From assembly GCA_036881885.1 (NCBI GenBank), contig JBAJNL010000020.1:1-26051 (forward strand): a DNA stretch of 26,051 bases, in the 5' to 3' direction. Shown here piece by piece: positions 16,361 to 24,019 of this stretch. Numbering within the stretch: the first letter of the stretch is position 1; every line of letters begins with the position of its first letter. The translations under genes were made by a program, and so were the position numbers. The notes under the pieces are model-generated. The model worked only from the letters and a program-made list of their open reading frames with translations, ran no database searches and was not told where the DNA came from. The DNA comes from JBAJNL01 sp036881885. Its GTDB lineage: Bacteria > Pseudomonadota > Alphaproteobacteria > Holosporales > Hepatobacteraceae.

Positions 16361-17389
16361 ATGATACGCTCTGACAAATATGCAACTTATGTGATCAAAG
16401 AAGAAGAGGCAGATTTAAGGCTTGATCGCTGGCTTCAGATCACGTGTCCTTCGTTGTCTGTTCACAGGCGGCAAAAGGCCATACGGCTGGGTGATGTGCG
16501 TGTGAATGGCAAAAAAGCTGCGCCCTCTTTGCGCTTGCAACAGGATGATTGTGTTTGGGTTTTTCACAAGTTGCTTTCGCTGAACGAGGACGCTTTGGCC
16601 CTAAAGAAAGAGCGATCGTCTTTGCCCAAAGATTTTCCGTGTCTGTCACCATTCATTTTATGTGAAACCAAAGAGTTTATTGCGCTGAATAAACCGGCGG
16701 GTTATGCAACGCAAGGGGGCACGGGGTTAAAGGTTGACCTTTTAAGTGCGCTTTCAAAGCAGCGCGGCGAAAAACTTTATATGGTGCACCGCCTTGATAA
16801 AGATACAAGCGGCGTTTGGGTTGTGGCACGCAACAGATCTTTTGCAACTCTTTTTTCACACATGTTGCAGCAAGGATTGCTCAAAAAAACGTACGTGGCG
16901 CTTTTAAAGGGTCATTTATCAAAAGAGGTGATCGCTGAAGGATCGTATGTATCGTACCTTTTAAAAGAGGCGAAAGGGTCGCGTGAAAATGTTGTCTCAT
17001 ACCCCACAGAAAAAAAGGGTGCGAAGAAAGCGGTCACGGCTTTTCAGGTGATTGCACAACAAAAAGACCTCAAAACAAATGACACGCTTTTTTATATGCG
17101 CTTTATGCCGCTGACAGGCCGCACGCATCAGCTGCGTATACACGCGCAAGCTCTTGGTGCGCCTATTGTGGGTGATAGGCGTTATGGACCTTCGCTTAAA
17201 GGCGCCCGCAAGAAACCCGCCTTGTGTTTGCATGCGCAGACTTTGTGTTTTCAAACCGAAAAAGCGGCGTCTTCCGTTTTGCTTGAGGCACCGATGTCTG
17301 ACGCTTTTCACAATTGTCTTAAGGATTACGGTTTTGATCTTGATGACTTAAAGGTTAGACTAGCGACGCCAAAACGCGGGCACAAATAA
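16361..17389 (+). CDS. rluC: RluC-like 23S rRNA pseudouridine synthase
   Basis: A 342-residue pseudouridine synthase of the RluA superfamily. An N-terminal S4 RNA-binding domain (about 18-65, LDRWLQITCPSLSVHRRQKA) is followed by the catalytic domain with ALNKPAGYATQGG and the active-site HRLDKDTSG (Asp 146). GRTHQLRIHAQALGAPIVGD is the conserved late motif. The QGG element after the KPAG motif favours RluC (23S positions 955/2504/2580 in E. coli) over RluD. The 3' end overlaps that of convergent trkH by 30 bases, so each gene's last codons lie inside the other. Confidence 0.9.
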   Translation: MIRSDKYATYVIKEEEADLRLDRWLQITCPSLSVHRRQKAIRLGDVRVNGKKAAPSLRLQQDDCVWVFHKLLSLNEDALALKKERSSLPKDFPCLSPFILCETKEFIALNKPAGYATQGGTGLKVDLLSALSKQRGEKLYMVHRLDKDTSGVWVVARNRSFATLFSHMLQQGLLKKTYVALLKGHLSKEVIAEGSYVSYLLKEAKGSRENVVSYPTEKKGAKKAVTAFQVIAQQKDLKTNDTLFYMRFMPLTGRTHQLRIHAQALGAPIVGDRRYGPSLKGARKKPALCLHAQTLCFQTEKAASSVLLEAPMSDAFHNCLKDYGFDLDDLKVRLATPKRGHK

Positions 17390-18805
17390 AATAAGAACGG
17401 TTAAAAATTCAAGACGCCCCAACAGCATGCCGATACTCATCAGCCATTTTGTTGAGGCAGAAAGCGTGCGGATATCAAGGTCAAACGAATGCGCACCACA
17501 GTTTGAAATGGTGTTAATGCTTAGCTCTAGCGCATTCAGAACGGGCATGTCGGCATAGATGAAAAGCAGGCTTAAGACGCAAAAGCTCATAATATAAATC
17601 GTAATCAGTGCAAGCACCGCATAGATCGCTTGCGCGTTGACAGATTTTTTATTGAAAATAGGCGTGAAAACGCCGTGGGGCAAAATCATTTTATAAATTT
17701 GCGACCGGATGGTGCGATAAATCAATTGGAAACGAAAAATCTTAATACCTCCGGCTGTTGATCCGGTGCAACCGCCAACGGTGCATAGCATCAGGCCCAC
17801 AAGGCTTACAAAGGGATGCAGGTGTGCCAGCTCTTCGGTCTGAAACCCTGATGTTGTAAGCATTGAAACGGCTTGAAAGCAGCCATTGAGCAAGCTTGAA
17901 AAAAGCGAGTGTGCGGTCATCAGCCAAATACTGATGGTGAGAAACAAAGCGGCGAAAAAAGTGGTTTTAAAATAGGCAGTGATTTGTGAATCTTGGGTAT
18001 ATAAAGCCGCGTTTCCCTGGAACACTCTGACCAATAACAAAAGGGGTGATGCGGATAAAATCATGAAAAATATCATGGTCATCATCACGCCTGGTGAGCC
18101 AAGATCGTTTGCGCTGCTGTCGATAAAAGAGGCGCCTGACGTTGAAACGGTGCTAATGCCATAACAAAAAGCCTTTAAAAAAGACATGTCGCAACACAAC
18201 AGTGAGACAATGCACAAAACCGTCATGGCTGCGTAAAGAGATAAAAGAAATTTAGCGATTTGAGAAACTTTGGGCAGGATTTTATCATAATGATGTGCAG
18301 ACTCTGTGGCGAAAAGCTGCATGCCACCAACGCCTAAGAAAGGAAAAAGCGTTAGCGCCATGATCGCAATGCCAATGCCGCCCAGCCACTGCAAAAGGGC
18401 ACGCCAAACAATAAGCGTGACGGGCGTTTGTGTGATGTCTGTGAAAGACGATAACCCCGTTGTGGTCAGGGCCGAGATGGCCTCAAAAACGCTTGTCGTG
18501 AGCGTAAATGTTTTGTGCGAGAATAAAAAAGGCAATGCTGAAAAAAGGGTCAGAACGATCCATGCCAGCGTGGTGAAAAAGAAAGCGGTTTTGACCTGCA
18601 GCTGGGGTGCGTTGTCAGGTTTATAGGCCAAAACGAGTAAGCCGCCTATAAAAAGCGTGGCTAAACAGGCAAACACAAAGTTTTCAACGGGTGCACCAAA
18701 ACAGATGCCCACACCGATGGGAAGGCACATGAACAGCGCTAGAATAACAAGCAAAATACCCAAAAGAAAAATAGCCGAGCGCAAATGAAAAGCAGGTGAA
18801 AACAT
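17360..18805 (-). CDS. trkH: Trk-type potassium uptake membrane protein
   Basis: TrkH/TrkG family (481 residues), the membrane subunit of a K+ uptake system. Four pore-loop filters are visible: TTTGLSS, VSTSGASF, LTTSGFQT and ISNCGAHSF, each between hydrophobic segments, giving the expected repeated M1-P-M2 layout. The regulatory subunit TrkA is not in the window. ATG 18805 has AGGA upstream. It lies 11 bases after lipA and probably ends the transcript that begins at atpB. Membrane potential made by the respiratory chain and ATP synthase would drive it. Confidence 0.93.
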   Translation of the reverse strand: MFSPAFHLRSAIFLLGILLVILALFMCLPIGVGICFGAPVENFVFACLATLFIGGLLVLAYKPDNAPQLQVKTAFFFTTLAWIVLTLFSALPFLFSHKTFTLTTSVFEAISALTTTGLSSFTDITQTPVTLIVWRALLQWLGGIGIAIMALTLFPFLGVGGMQLFATESAHHYDKILPKVSQIAKFLLSLYAAMTVLCIVSLLCCDMSFLKAFCYGISTVSTSGASFIDSSANDLGSPGVMMTMIFFMILSASPLLLLVRVFQGNAALYTQDSQITAYFKTTFFAALFLTISIWLMTAHSLFSSLLNGCFQAVSMLTTSGFQTEELAHLHPFVSLVGLMLCTVGGCTGSTAGGIKIFRFQLIYRTIRSQIYKMILPHGVFTPIFNKKSVNAQAIYAVLALITIYIMSFCVLSLLFIYADMPVLNALELSINTISNCGAHSFDLDIRTLSASTKWLMSIGMLLGRLEFLTVLILFVPAFWRR

Positions 18806-18816
18806 TGCGCTTCTTC

Positions 18817-19746
18817 CTAAGAGTAAGCCTTTTCAGGAATGCTTTGAGAAGGCTTGGTTTGCGCAAGGCGCTTGGCTTTCAACTTGATAAAGTCATCGCC
18901 GGCATGATAAGACGAGCGCGTTAATGGGGAAGAAGCTACCATCGAAAACCCCTTTCCAATGGCCATTTCTTTGTAGGCTTCGAACTCTTCTGGGGTGACA
19001 TAACGCTTGAGGGGATAGTGCTTTGGTGTGGGTTGCAGGTACTGGCCAATGGTCAAGAAATCAACGTTTGCAACACGCAAATCATCCATGACTTGGTAAA
19101 CCTCTTGTTTTTCTTCACCCAGGCCCACCATAATACCCGATTTCGTAAACAAATGGGGCGCTTTTTCTTTGACGTTGGCTAAAAGTTGCAGGCTGTGAAA
19201 ATAGCGGGCGCCTGGCCTGACTGTTGGGTAAAGGCGCGGTATGGTTTCAAGGTTGTGATTAAAAATGTCAGGCTCGGCCTTAAGAATGACGGGCAGTGCA
19301 TCTTTTTTTCTTAAAAAGTCGGGCGTTAAAATTTCAATGGTGCTTTGAGGGTTCGCCTGTTTGACGCAGCGAATGGTTTCGGCAAAGTGTGCAGCCCCGC
19401 CGTCGCTGAGGTCGTCACGATCCACTGATGTAATGACGATGTGTTGCAGCGCCAGCTCTTTGGCGGCTTTGGCAACGTGTACGGGCTCAAAGGGGTCAAG
19501 CGCCTTGGGTTTGCCGGTTTGGATGTTACAAAAGGCACATGCGCGGGTGCAAATGGCGCCCATGATAATAAATGTCGCGTGTTTTTTTTCCCAACACTCG
19601 CCTATGTTAGGACAGGCCGCTTCCTCGCAAACGGTATGCAGGTTTAACGATCGCACACGGTCGACGGTTTCTTTATACCCCTTAGAAAGCGGTGCTTTGA
19701 CACGCAACCAAGAGGGTTTTGAGGGGGGCGTATTGAGCGAAGACAT
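18817..19746 (-). CDS. lipA: Lipoyl synthase
   Basis: LipA (309 residues), a radical-SAM enzyme inserting two sulfurs into octanoyl groups on lipoyl domains of 2-oxoacid dehydrogenases and the glycine cleavage H protein. Both clusters are intact: the auxiliary cluster from Cys 40, 45 and 51 (TVCEEAACPNIGECW) and the SAM cluster from Cys 66, 70 and 73 (CTRACAFC). The C-terminal RSSYHAGD supplies the serine ligand of the auxiliary cluster. AAGGAGG, overlapping the atpF stop, stands 13 bases before ATG 19746, a rather long spacing. lipB is not adjacent. Sitting directly behind the F0 genes is unusual and suggests co-transcription. Confidence 0.96.
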   Translation of the reverse strand: MSSLNTPPSKPSWLRVKAPLSKGYKETVDRVRSLNLHTVCEEAACPNIGECWEKKHATFIIMGAICTRACAFCNIQTGKPKALDPFEPVHVAKAAKELALQHIVITSVDRDDLSDGGAAHFAETIRCVKQANPQSTIEILTPDFLRKKDALPVILKAEPDIFNHNLETIPRLYPTVRPGARYFHSLQLLANVKEKAPHLFTKSGIMVGLGEEKQEVYQVMDDLRVANVDFLTIGQYLQPTPKHYPLKRYVTPEEFEAYKEMAIGKGFSMVASSPLTRSSYHAGDDFIKLKAKRLAQTKPSQSIPEKAYS

Positions 19747-19764
19747 AAAAAGAAGATAGCCTCC

Positions 19765-20262
19765 TTAAATGCGATTGTGTAGCAGTGAGTGCAGTTGCTT
19801 TGTGTCTAAGCAAAAGTGAGGGTGTGAGTTTGCGTCTGCCTTGCGCACTAAAAGCGCTGTGGTTTGGTCTGACAAGACTCTCGCGCCATGTGCTAAAAGG
19901 CGCCCGGAAAGCTCTTGCCGCAGCGCATTTACATGCGCTGTCTCGGCCGCTGCACCTTGTGTCATGAGGGCGGCGCACTCTTGCTGTGCTTTGTGCCTCA
20001 TATGATCTATTTGGTTTTGCGCACAGGCCTCAATGGCTTCAATTTGTGTGGCCAGTTTTTTCCCTTTTTCTTTGGTCTCTTTTAAAAAGGCGCTGGCTTC
20101 TTTCAAAAGCACATCGGCCTCTTTCACATCTTTTTGTGCGTTTTGCTGAAAGGTTTTTAAGGCGGTGGCGGTCAAGGCATAGCCTTTTTTGCCAAAAAGA
20201 ATACAAAAAAGGACAAAAGCCAAAAAAACACCAAAAGAAGGATCAAGTGCAAAAACGCCTAT
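19765..20262 (-). CDS. atpF: F0 ATP synthase subunit b, apparent AUA start
   Basis: Subunit b of the F0 sector, the peripheral stator. From the AUA it has 165 residues: SIGVFALDPSFGVFLAFVLF gives the membrane helix with the family's aspartate/proline-phenylalanine entry (DPSF), followed by a long charged helix. No ATG, GTG or TTG lies in frame between the in-frame TGA at 20275-20277 (the atpF' stop) and the TTG at 20221-20223, and starting at that TTG would delete half of the membrane helix. GAAGGAG stands seven bases before the ATA codon (20260-20262), an ideal spacing. The AUA start is therefore inferred, not proven; a sequencing error is the simplest alternative. The gene sits 12 bases after atpF'. 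Confidence 0.75.
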   Translation of the reverse strand: MGVFALDPSFGVFLAFVLFCILFGKKGYALTATALKTFQQNAQKDVKEADVLLKEASAFLKETKEKGKKLATQIEAIEACAQNQIDHMRHKAQQECAALMTQGAAAETAHVNALRQELSGRLLAHGARVLSDQTTALLVRKADANSHPHFCLDTKQLHSLLHNRI

Positions 20263-20274
20263 GGACAGACTCCT

Positions 20275-20739
20275 TCAAGGTTTTGAAGACGAACGGTTCT
20301 TCGTACTGTAGCACAGATTCACTTTTTTCAAAAGATCCTCGGCTAAAGGTTGCACTTTTTCGTCGATGACTTTTTTCTCTTTGTGGTAAGAGGCGTAAAG
20401 TTCTGCCTCTAGAACTTGCCATTTTTCGTGTGCTTCTTGTGTGACGCGTGCTTTCTTTTGCCTGACAAGATCGTGCATGTCCTCGGTGACGGCCTCAAGT
20501 TTTTGTCTTGTGGTGTGCTGCGCCGCTTTAAGCTGTTTGGCTTGCGCTTCTTCTAAACGCTCCCCTTCAAGCTCAAGCGCCTTGGCTTTGGCAACTTGCG
20601 AGAGCACATAAGCATCGCGATCGTCACGCACGGTTTTAAGGGCAGGCAGCATCAAGCGCAAACCGGCCCACAAGATGCCAAAAGAAACGCAAAGCCAAAA
20701 AAGTTGAGCCGTATAAGTGGAAATGTCAAGTTGAGGCAT
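20275..20739 (-). CDS. atpF': F0 ATP synthase subunit b' (second b-type subunit)
   Basis: A 154-residue b-type stator subunit. MPQLDISTYTAQLFWLCVSF opens the single membrane helix (about 10-30), followed by a long charged, Ala/Glu/Lys/Gln-rich helix to about residue 135. Two distinct b subunits in tandem after atpE are characteristic of Alphaproteobacteria and phototrophs. In alphaproteobacterial annotation it is often called atpG or atpX. ATG 20739 has only a weak ribosome binding site. The stop TGA overlaps the Shine-Dalgarno of the following subunit b gene, suggesting coupled translation. Confidence 0.88.
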   Translation of the reverse strand: MPQLDISTYTAQLFWLCVSFGILWAGLRLMLPALKTVRDDRDAYVLSQVAKAKALELEGERLEEAQAKQLKAAQHTTRQKLEAVTEDMHDLVRQKKARVTQEAHEKWQVLEAELYASYHKEKKVIDEKVQPLAEDLLKKVNLCYSTKNRSSSKP

Positions 20740-20756
20740 ACCGCTTGAGGCGCTTT

Positions 20757-20984
20757 TTATTTAAAAAGAATCAAAAAGGCAATCAGCAATGCAAAAAGCG
20801 CCACAGCCTCTGTCAGCGCAAAGCCCAAAATGCCAATTTTGAAGACCTGCGGCTCAACCTCGGGGTTGCGCGCCACGGCATTAATAAGCGTTGAGAAGAT
20901 ATTGCCAATGGCCAAGCCCACACCAAAAAGCGATAGGACAGCAAATCCCGCACCAATCATGCGCGCCGCTTCAACATCAAACAT
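20757..20984 (-). CDS. atpE: F0 ATP synthase subunit c
   Basis: The proteolipid of the c-ring (75 residues): two hydrophobic helices joined by the polar loop ARNPEVEP, with the proton-carrying Glu 59 in GFALTEAVALFALL. The first helix carries the glycine-rich packing motif GFAVLSLFGVGLAIGN. ATG 20984 follows AGAGGA by about eight bases; a TTG two codons earlier (20990) is less likely. The loop and Glu position indicate an H+-type ring rather than a Na+ type, since the Gln/Ser ligands of Na+ rings are not apparent. Confidence 0.96.
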   Translation of the reverse strand: MFDVEAARMIGAGFAVLSLFGVGLAIGNIFSTLINAVARNPEVEPQVFKIGILGFALTEAVALFALLIAFLILFK

Positions 20985-21001
20985 AACCAAGGTCCTCTTT
21001 T

Positions 21002-21736
21002 TTAATGATCTGTTCCATGTAAGTAAAGTGCATCATGCAAGTAAATACAAGTCAAAATCGTAAACACATAGGCTTGTAAAAACGACACCAAAAATTCAAA
21101 CCCTGTCAGTGCAACGTTTACAAGCAAAGGTGCGACGCCCAGGGCACCCAGTGTTACGGTAAAGCTGCCAAAAACTTTGAGCATGGTATGCCCTGCCATC
21201 ATGTTGGCGAATAAACGCACAGCCAAACTCATAGGGCGCGACAGGTAAGATAAAAGTTCTACAGGAATCATCAAAGGCCACAAGGCCCAGGGTACGCCTT
21301 GTGGTATAAAAAGTTTTAAGAACTTGGTTTTGTGCTTTAAAATGCCCACGCCGGTGATCAAGATAAATAAAAGGCTGGCCAGCCCCAGCGTTGCAATGAT
21401 GTGGCTTGTAAACGTAAAGCCATAAGGAATCATGCCCAGCATGTTGCCAAACAGCACAAACAAAAACACAGCACTGACTAAGGGCAAAAACGGCAAGCCT
21501 TTTTCTTCGTTGGTATCGTGCAAGATGTCAGCTACAAAACTGTAGCCCATCTCAACCAATGCTTGCAGTTTGCCGGGAAGGCGCTTGTAAGGTCGCGCCG
21601 CAGCGAGCAACAAAAGTGGCAAAATGGCGGCCAACAGCATAAAGAGTGACGCATTGGTAAACGACAAATCAATGCCGCAAAACGACAAGGGAATTAAAGG
21701 TTTAATCAAAAACTGATGCAGCGGACTGTCATGCAT
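21002..21736 (-). CDS. atpB: F0 ATP synthase subunit a
   Basis: Subunit a (244 residues) forms the proton half-channels. The essential Arg 174 lies in SLAVRLFANMMAGH, and the membrane helices include NMLGMIPYGFTFTSH and the C-terminal FEFLVSFLQAYVFTIL. It heads the F0 genes; GAGGGG stands about ten bases upstream of ATG 21736 and a sigma70-like promoter lies further upstream. The small atpI gene, common directly before atpB in alphaproteobacteria, is absent: the next gene upstream is a cysteine-rich secreted protein on the same strand. F1 genes must be elsewhere. Confidence 0.96.
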   Translation of the reverse strand: MHDSPLHQFLIKPLIPLSFCGIDLSFTNASLFMLLAAILPLLLLAAARPYKRLPGKLQALVEMGYSFVADILHDTNEEKGLPFLPLVSAVFLFVLFGNMLGMIPYGFTFTSHIIATLGLASLLFILITGVGILKHKTKFLKLFIPQGVPWALWPLMIPVELLSYLSRPMSLAVRLFANMMAGHTMLKVFGSFTVTLGALGVAPLLVNVALTGFEFLVSFLQAYVFTILTCIYLHDALYLHGTDH

Positions 21737-21759
21737 ACAGGCGTTATTCCCCTCACGAA

Positions 21760-21788
21760 AAGATATTTTAAGGCTAAGGACATTTCAA
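21760..21788 (-). promoter_or_regulatory. Putative sigma70 promoter of the atpB-E-F'-F-lipA-trkH operon
   Basis: Read on the minus strand, TTGAAA (21783-21788) is followed after exactly 17 bases by TATCTT (21760-21765). The -35 is one base off consensus, the -10 two. It lies 23 bases before the atpB ATG at 21736. Confidence 0.45.
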
Positions 21789-21818
21789 AGGGCCGTCAAG
21801 CACTCTGCTTTGCCCTTT
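21787..21818 (-). terminator. Stem-loop between the cysteine-rich gene and atpB
   Basis: AAAGGGC (21787-21793) and GCCCTTT (21812-21818) are inverted repeats; inside them AAGCA/TGCTT can form a second stem. It lies about 40 bases past the stop of the upstream cysteine-rich gene. No proper U-run follows, so termination would be weak or factor-aided; the stem also touches the atpB -35. Confidence 0.35.
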
Positions 21819-21855
21819 GTAGCTTTTGACTTCAAAGGAGACTCGCTGTGATTCT

Positions 21856-22842
21856 TTATGTTTCTTCGTGTTGCTGCCTGCGAAGGCGTATGGGTGTCAG
21901 CGGTTCACCATCGTAGGGCTCAAGGCCTTTACACTTTTGTATTGCTTGATGGGCAATGGTTTGAAGTGATTTAAAGATGCCACGCACTACCTCTCTTTTT
22001 TCATCCGGGATAAAACGTCCCACACACAATTCTTCGTTACAGGGCGAGATGCCAAAAAGTGATTGCCACCAAGATGGCTCTTGCGGGCATGTGTCTTGTG
22101 CATGTTCTCTGCAAAAGGGTTCAAAGCACGCCTCTGCGTTCAAAATGGCGCGATTTCTTTGTTCGCCCCTGCTAAGATCGTTTGTATAGTTTTGGGGAGC
22201 AAGGCATGTAAAGTGGTCTGAGTAGGCAACGCCTGTTTGCTGACAGGCCGCTTCTTTGCAGGTTTTGATCTCTTCTGTGATAAATCTTGTGGTGCCACTG
22301 TTGACAGAGGCGGGAGCACAGGTTCTATCATCACAGATGCGCGCCATGACATCCTCGGGCGGAAACCAATCGCGTAATTTGGGGTCATTACAGATTAAAT
22401 CCACACGGGGTGCGCAAGCTTTTTGACGGCAGGCCTGTTTGTTATCTAAGAAGTGTTGTTGATGCGTTGTATTCAGCGCACGTCCCACACAGGTTGTGGT
22501 GTCCCAGTCCGAGGTTAAACCACACATCACACGCGGATAGATTTCGTGATTAGGCATGTGCACAGCGGGATGACGCATGACCGTTGCCTGGGCTTGCGGC
22601 ATCAGGGCGCTGGTGGCTGCTAAAAAGAACAACGGTGCTTTCATCGCGCAAAGGGATGCTTTTTTCAAAAGATCCAACGGATAAATAGCCGCTGATAGAA
22701 TGCTGTGCACTGCTGATGCTGTACGATGAGATGTTAAGTCATCTAATTCTGATAGGTTTGGGCTATGTCCTCTCAACGATGCATGGGGCATGGATAAAAA
22801 AATCAAAACGAGAAGACAAAGGTGATATTTCAAAGAAGTCAT
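21856..22842 (-). CDS. Cysteine-rich secreted protein, copy 1 of a tandem family (unknown function)
   Basis: No known family is recognised. The 328-residue product starts with a signal-like segment (MTSLKYHLCLLVLIFLSMPH), then about 30 polar residues, then a second signal-like segment (LKKASLCAMKAPLFFLAATS, ending AQA at about 84-86). The following domain has 16 cysteines (107, 118, 138, 143, 151, 170, 175, 195, 200, 213, 239, 244, 252, 268, 273, 304), many as C-x4-C pairs, and the motif WWQSLFGISPCNEELCVGRF (258-277), nearly invariant in the family. The even cysteine count suggests a disulfide-bonded protein outside the cytoplasm. ATG 22842 has only a weak ribosome binding site. It lies between copy 2 and atpB, same strand. 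Confidence 0.8.
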   Translation of the reverse strand: MTSLKYHLCLLVLIFLSMPHASLRGHSPNLSELDDLTSHRTASAVHSILSAAIYPLDLLKKASLCAMKAPLFFLAATSALMPQAQATVMRHPAVHMPNHEIYPRVMCGLTSDWDTTTCVGRALNTTHQQHFLDNKQACRQKACAPRVDLICNDPKLRDWFPPEDVMARICDDRTCAPASVNSGTTRFITEEIKTCKEAACQQTGVAYSDHFTCLAPQNYTNDLSRGEQRNRAILNAEACFEPFCREHAQDTCPQEPSWWQSLFGISPCNEELCVGRFIPDEKREVVRGIFKSLQTIAHQAIQKCKGLEPYDGEPLTPIRLRRQQHEET

Positions 22843-22888
22843 AACGTGAAGCTCTGATTGCTGTTTGACGGTGTGTGGAGCAAGAGGT

Positions 22889-22911
22889 AGAAAGCGCTGA
22901 GCGCGCTTTCT
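22889..22911 (-). terminator. Hairpin between cysteine-rich copies 2 and 1
   Basis: AGAAAGCGC (22889-22897) and GCGCTTTCT (22903-22911) form a perfect 9-bp stem with a 5-base loop, about 30 bases past the stop of copy 2. On the transcribed (minus) strand no U-run follows, so it may be an RNA-stabilising or attenuating hairpin rather than a full terminator. Confidence 0.4.
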
Positions 22912-22938
22912 TTTCTTGCAAAGAGCATGTTTAAAGAC

Positions 22939-23913
22939 TTAAGTGTCCTGGCCTTGAAGAATACGTAACGGTGTGATGGGGCCTTTGTGGAAGATCATTC
23001 CCTTACATCGCTCGAGGGTGTCTTTTCCCACTTCTTCAAGTGACTGAAACACGCCACGGGTGACCTCTTTTTGCTCATCGGGTATAAAGCGTCCCGCGCA
23101 CAGATCTTCGTTACAAGGCGAGATACCAAAGAGCGATTGCCACCAAAAGGGCTCTTGCGGGCACGTGTCATGGGCATAGGTCTGGCAAAAGCGCTCAAGG
23201 CACTCTTCAGCCTTTAGAATGACGTCATCAAATTGATCTCGCCTGATAAGGTTTTGTTCGTATTTGTCAGCTGCTGTGCACGCAAAGCGTCCTGTATAGG
23301 GCACCCCCTCCTGTTCACACAATTTTTCTGTGCATGCCGCCACAGCTTGCTGTGCTTTCTCGGGGTTAATGCGTCTTTTTGCATCTGGTGAGCAGGCTGT
23401 TTCAATGCAATAGTTGCTTACCCTGTCCTTGTTCGAACGCTGGCTAACGCGTGGGTCGGTGCACCCCACAATGCTGGGCATGCAGGTAGCAATCTCTTGG
23501 CAAAAAGCTTGTTTTTCCAAAAAAGCTTGCTTGTGGGTTGCGTTAAGCGCACGCCCTGAACAGGTTTCTGTATCCCAAGCCGCGGTAAGGCCACACGTGA
23601 TCTCGTCAGAGATTTCGCTTGCTGGTTCCTCCATAACGGGGTGATGAAAACCTTGGCTGCTAGCTGCAAGGGGCAATGCGCTGGTGGCTGCTAAAAAGAA
23701 CAACGGTGCTTTCATCACGCAAAGGGATGCCTTTTTCATCAGATCCAGAGGATAAGTGGCCGCTGATAGCATGCTTTGTGCGGCTGACGGTGTGTGATTG
23801 ACTGCCACGTCATCTAAGGTTGCGATGGCTGAGCCATTGCCTTGCAGCAATTCAAAGGGAAGCGACAAAAAAACCAAAATCAAAATAAAAAGATGTTGTT
23901 TCAAAAAAGTCAT
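22939..23913 (-). CDS. Cysteine-rich secreted protein, copy 2 of the tandem family (unknown function)
   Basis: A 324-residue paralogue of its two neighbours, aligning with copy 1 without gaps for about the first 120 residues. It has the N-terminal hydrophobic segment (about 7-20), the second segment LMKKASLCVMKAPLFFLAAT (58-77), and 16 cysteines after it; cysteines 107 and 118 fall at the same numbers as in copy 1. The family motif reads WWQSLFGISPCNEDLCAGRF (257-276), followed by IPDE. One pair is spaced C-x5-C (138, 144) instead of C-x4-C. ATG 23913 follows AAAAGG by about nine bases; a TTG 28 codons upstream keeps the frame open, but those residues are Arg/Ser-rich, derive from a TGCGGC repeat and are not shared by the paralogues. 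Confidence 0.8.
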   Translation of the reverse strand: MTFLKQHLFILILVFLSLPFELLQGNGSAIATLDDVAVNHTPSAAQSMLSAATYPLDLMKKASLCVMKAPLFFLAATSALPLAASSQGFHHPVMEEPASEISDEITCGLTAAWDTETCSGRALNATHKQAFLEKQAFCQEIATCMPSIVGCTDPRVSQRSNKDRVSNYCIETACSPDAKRRINPEKAQQAVAACTEKLCEQEGVPYTGRFACTAADKYEQNLIRRDQFDDVILKAEECLERFCQTYAHDTCPQEPFWWQSLFGISPCNEDLCAGRFIPDEQKEVTRGVFQSLEEVGKDTLERCKGMIFHKGPITPLRILQGQDT

Positions 23914-23972
23914 GATCAAAAACCTTTTCTGTTGTTGTGAAATGAAAGAGAGTGAGCGATGCGTGTCTTGAC

Positions 23973-23990
23973 TGCGGCTGCGGCTGCGGC
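23973..23990. repeat. Three tandem copies of the hexamer TGCGGC
   Basis: Three perfect TGCGGC units lie in the 106-base gap between cysteine-rich copies 3 and 2, upstream of the copy 2 start. Short perfect tandem repeats of this sort can change length by slippage. Confidence 0.7.
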
Positions 23991-24019
23991 CGTTCAAGCA
24001 TCAAAGGTGCGTCTTTTGA

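Noticed and set aside
19765..20223. TTG at 20223 as the start of ATP synthase subunit b
   Set aside because: It would remove the first half of the membrane helix and has no Shine-Dalgarno, whereas a strong one stands before the ATA at 20262.
23914..23997. N-terminal extension of cysteine-rich copy 2 from a TTG start
   Set aside because: The extra residues are Arg/Ser-rich, come partly from the TGCGGC repeat, are not shared by copies 1 and 3, and would bury the signal peptide.
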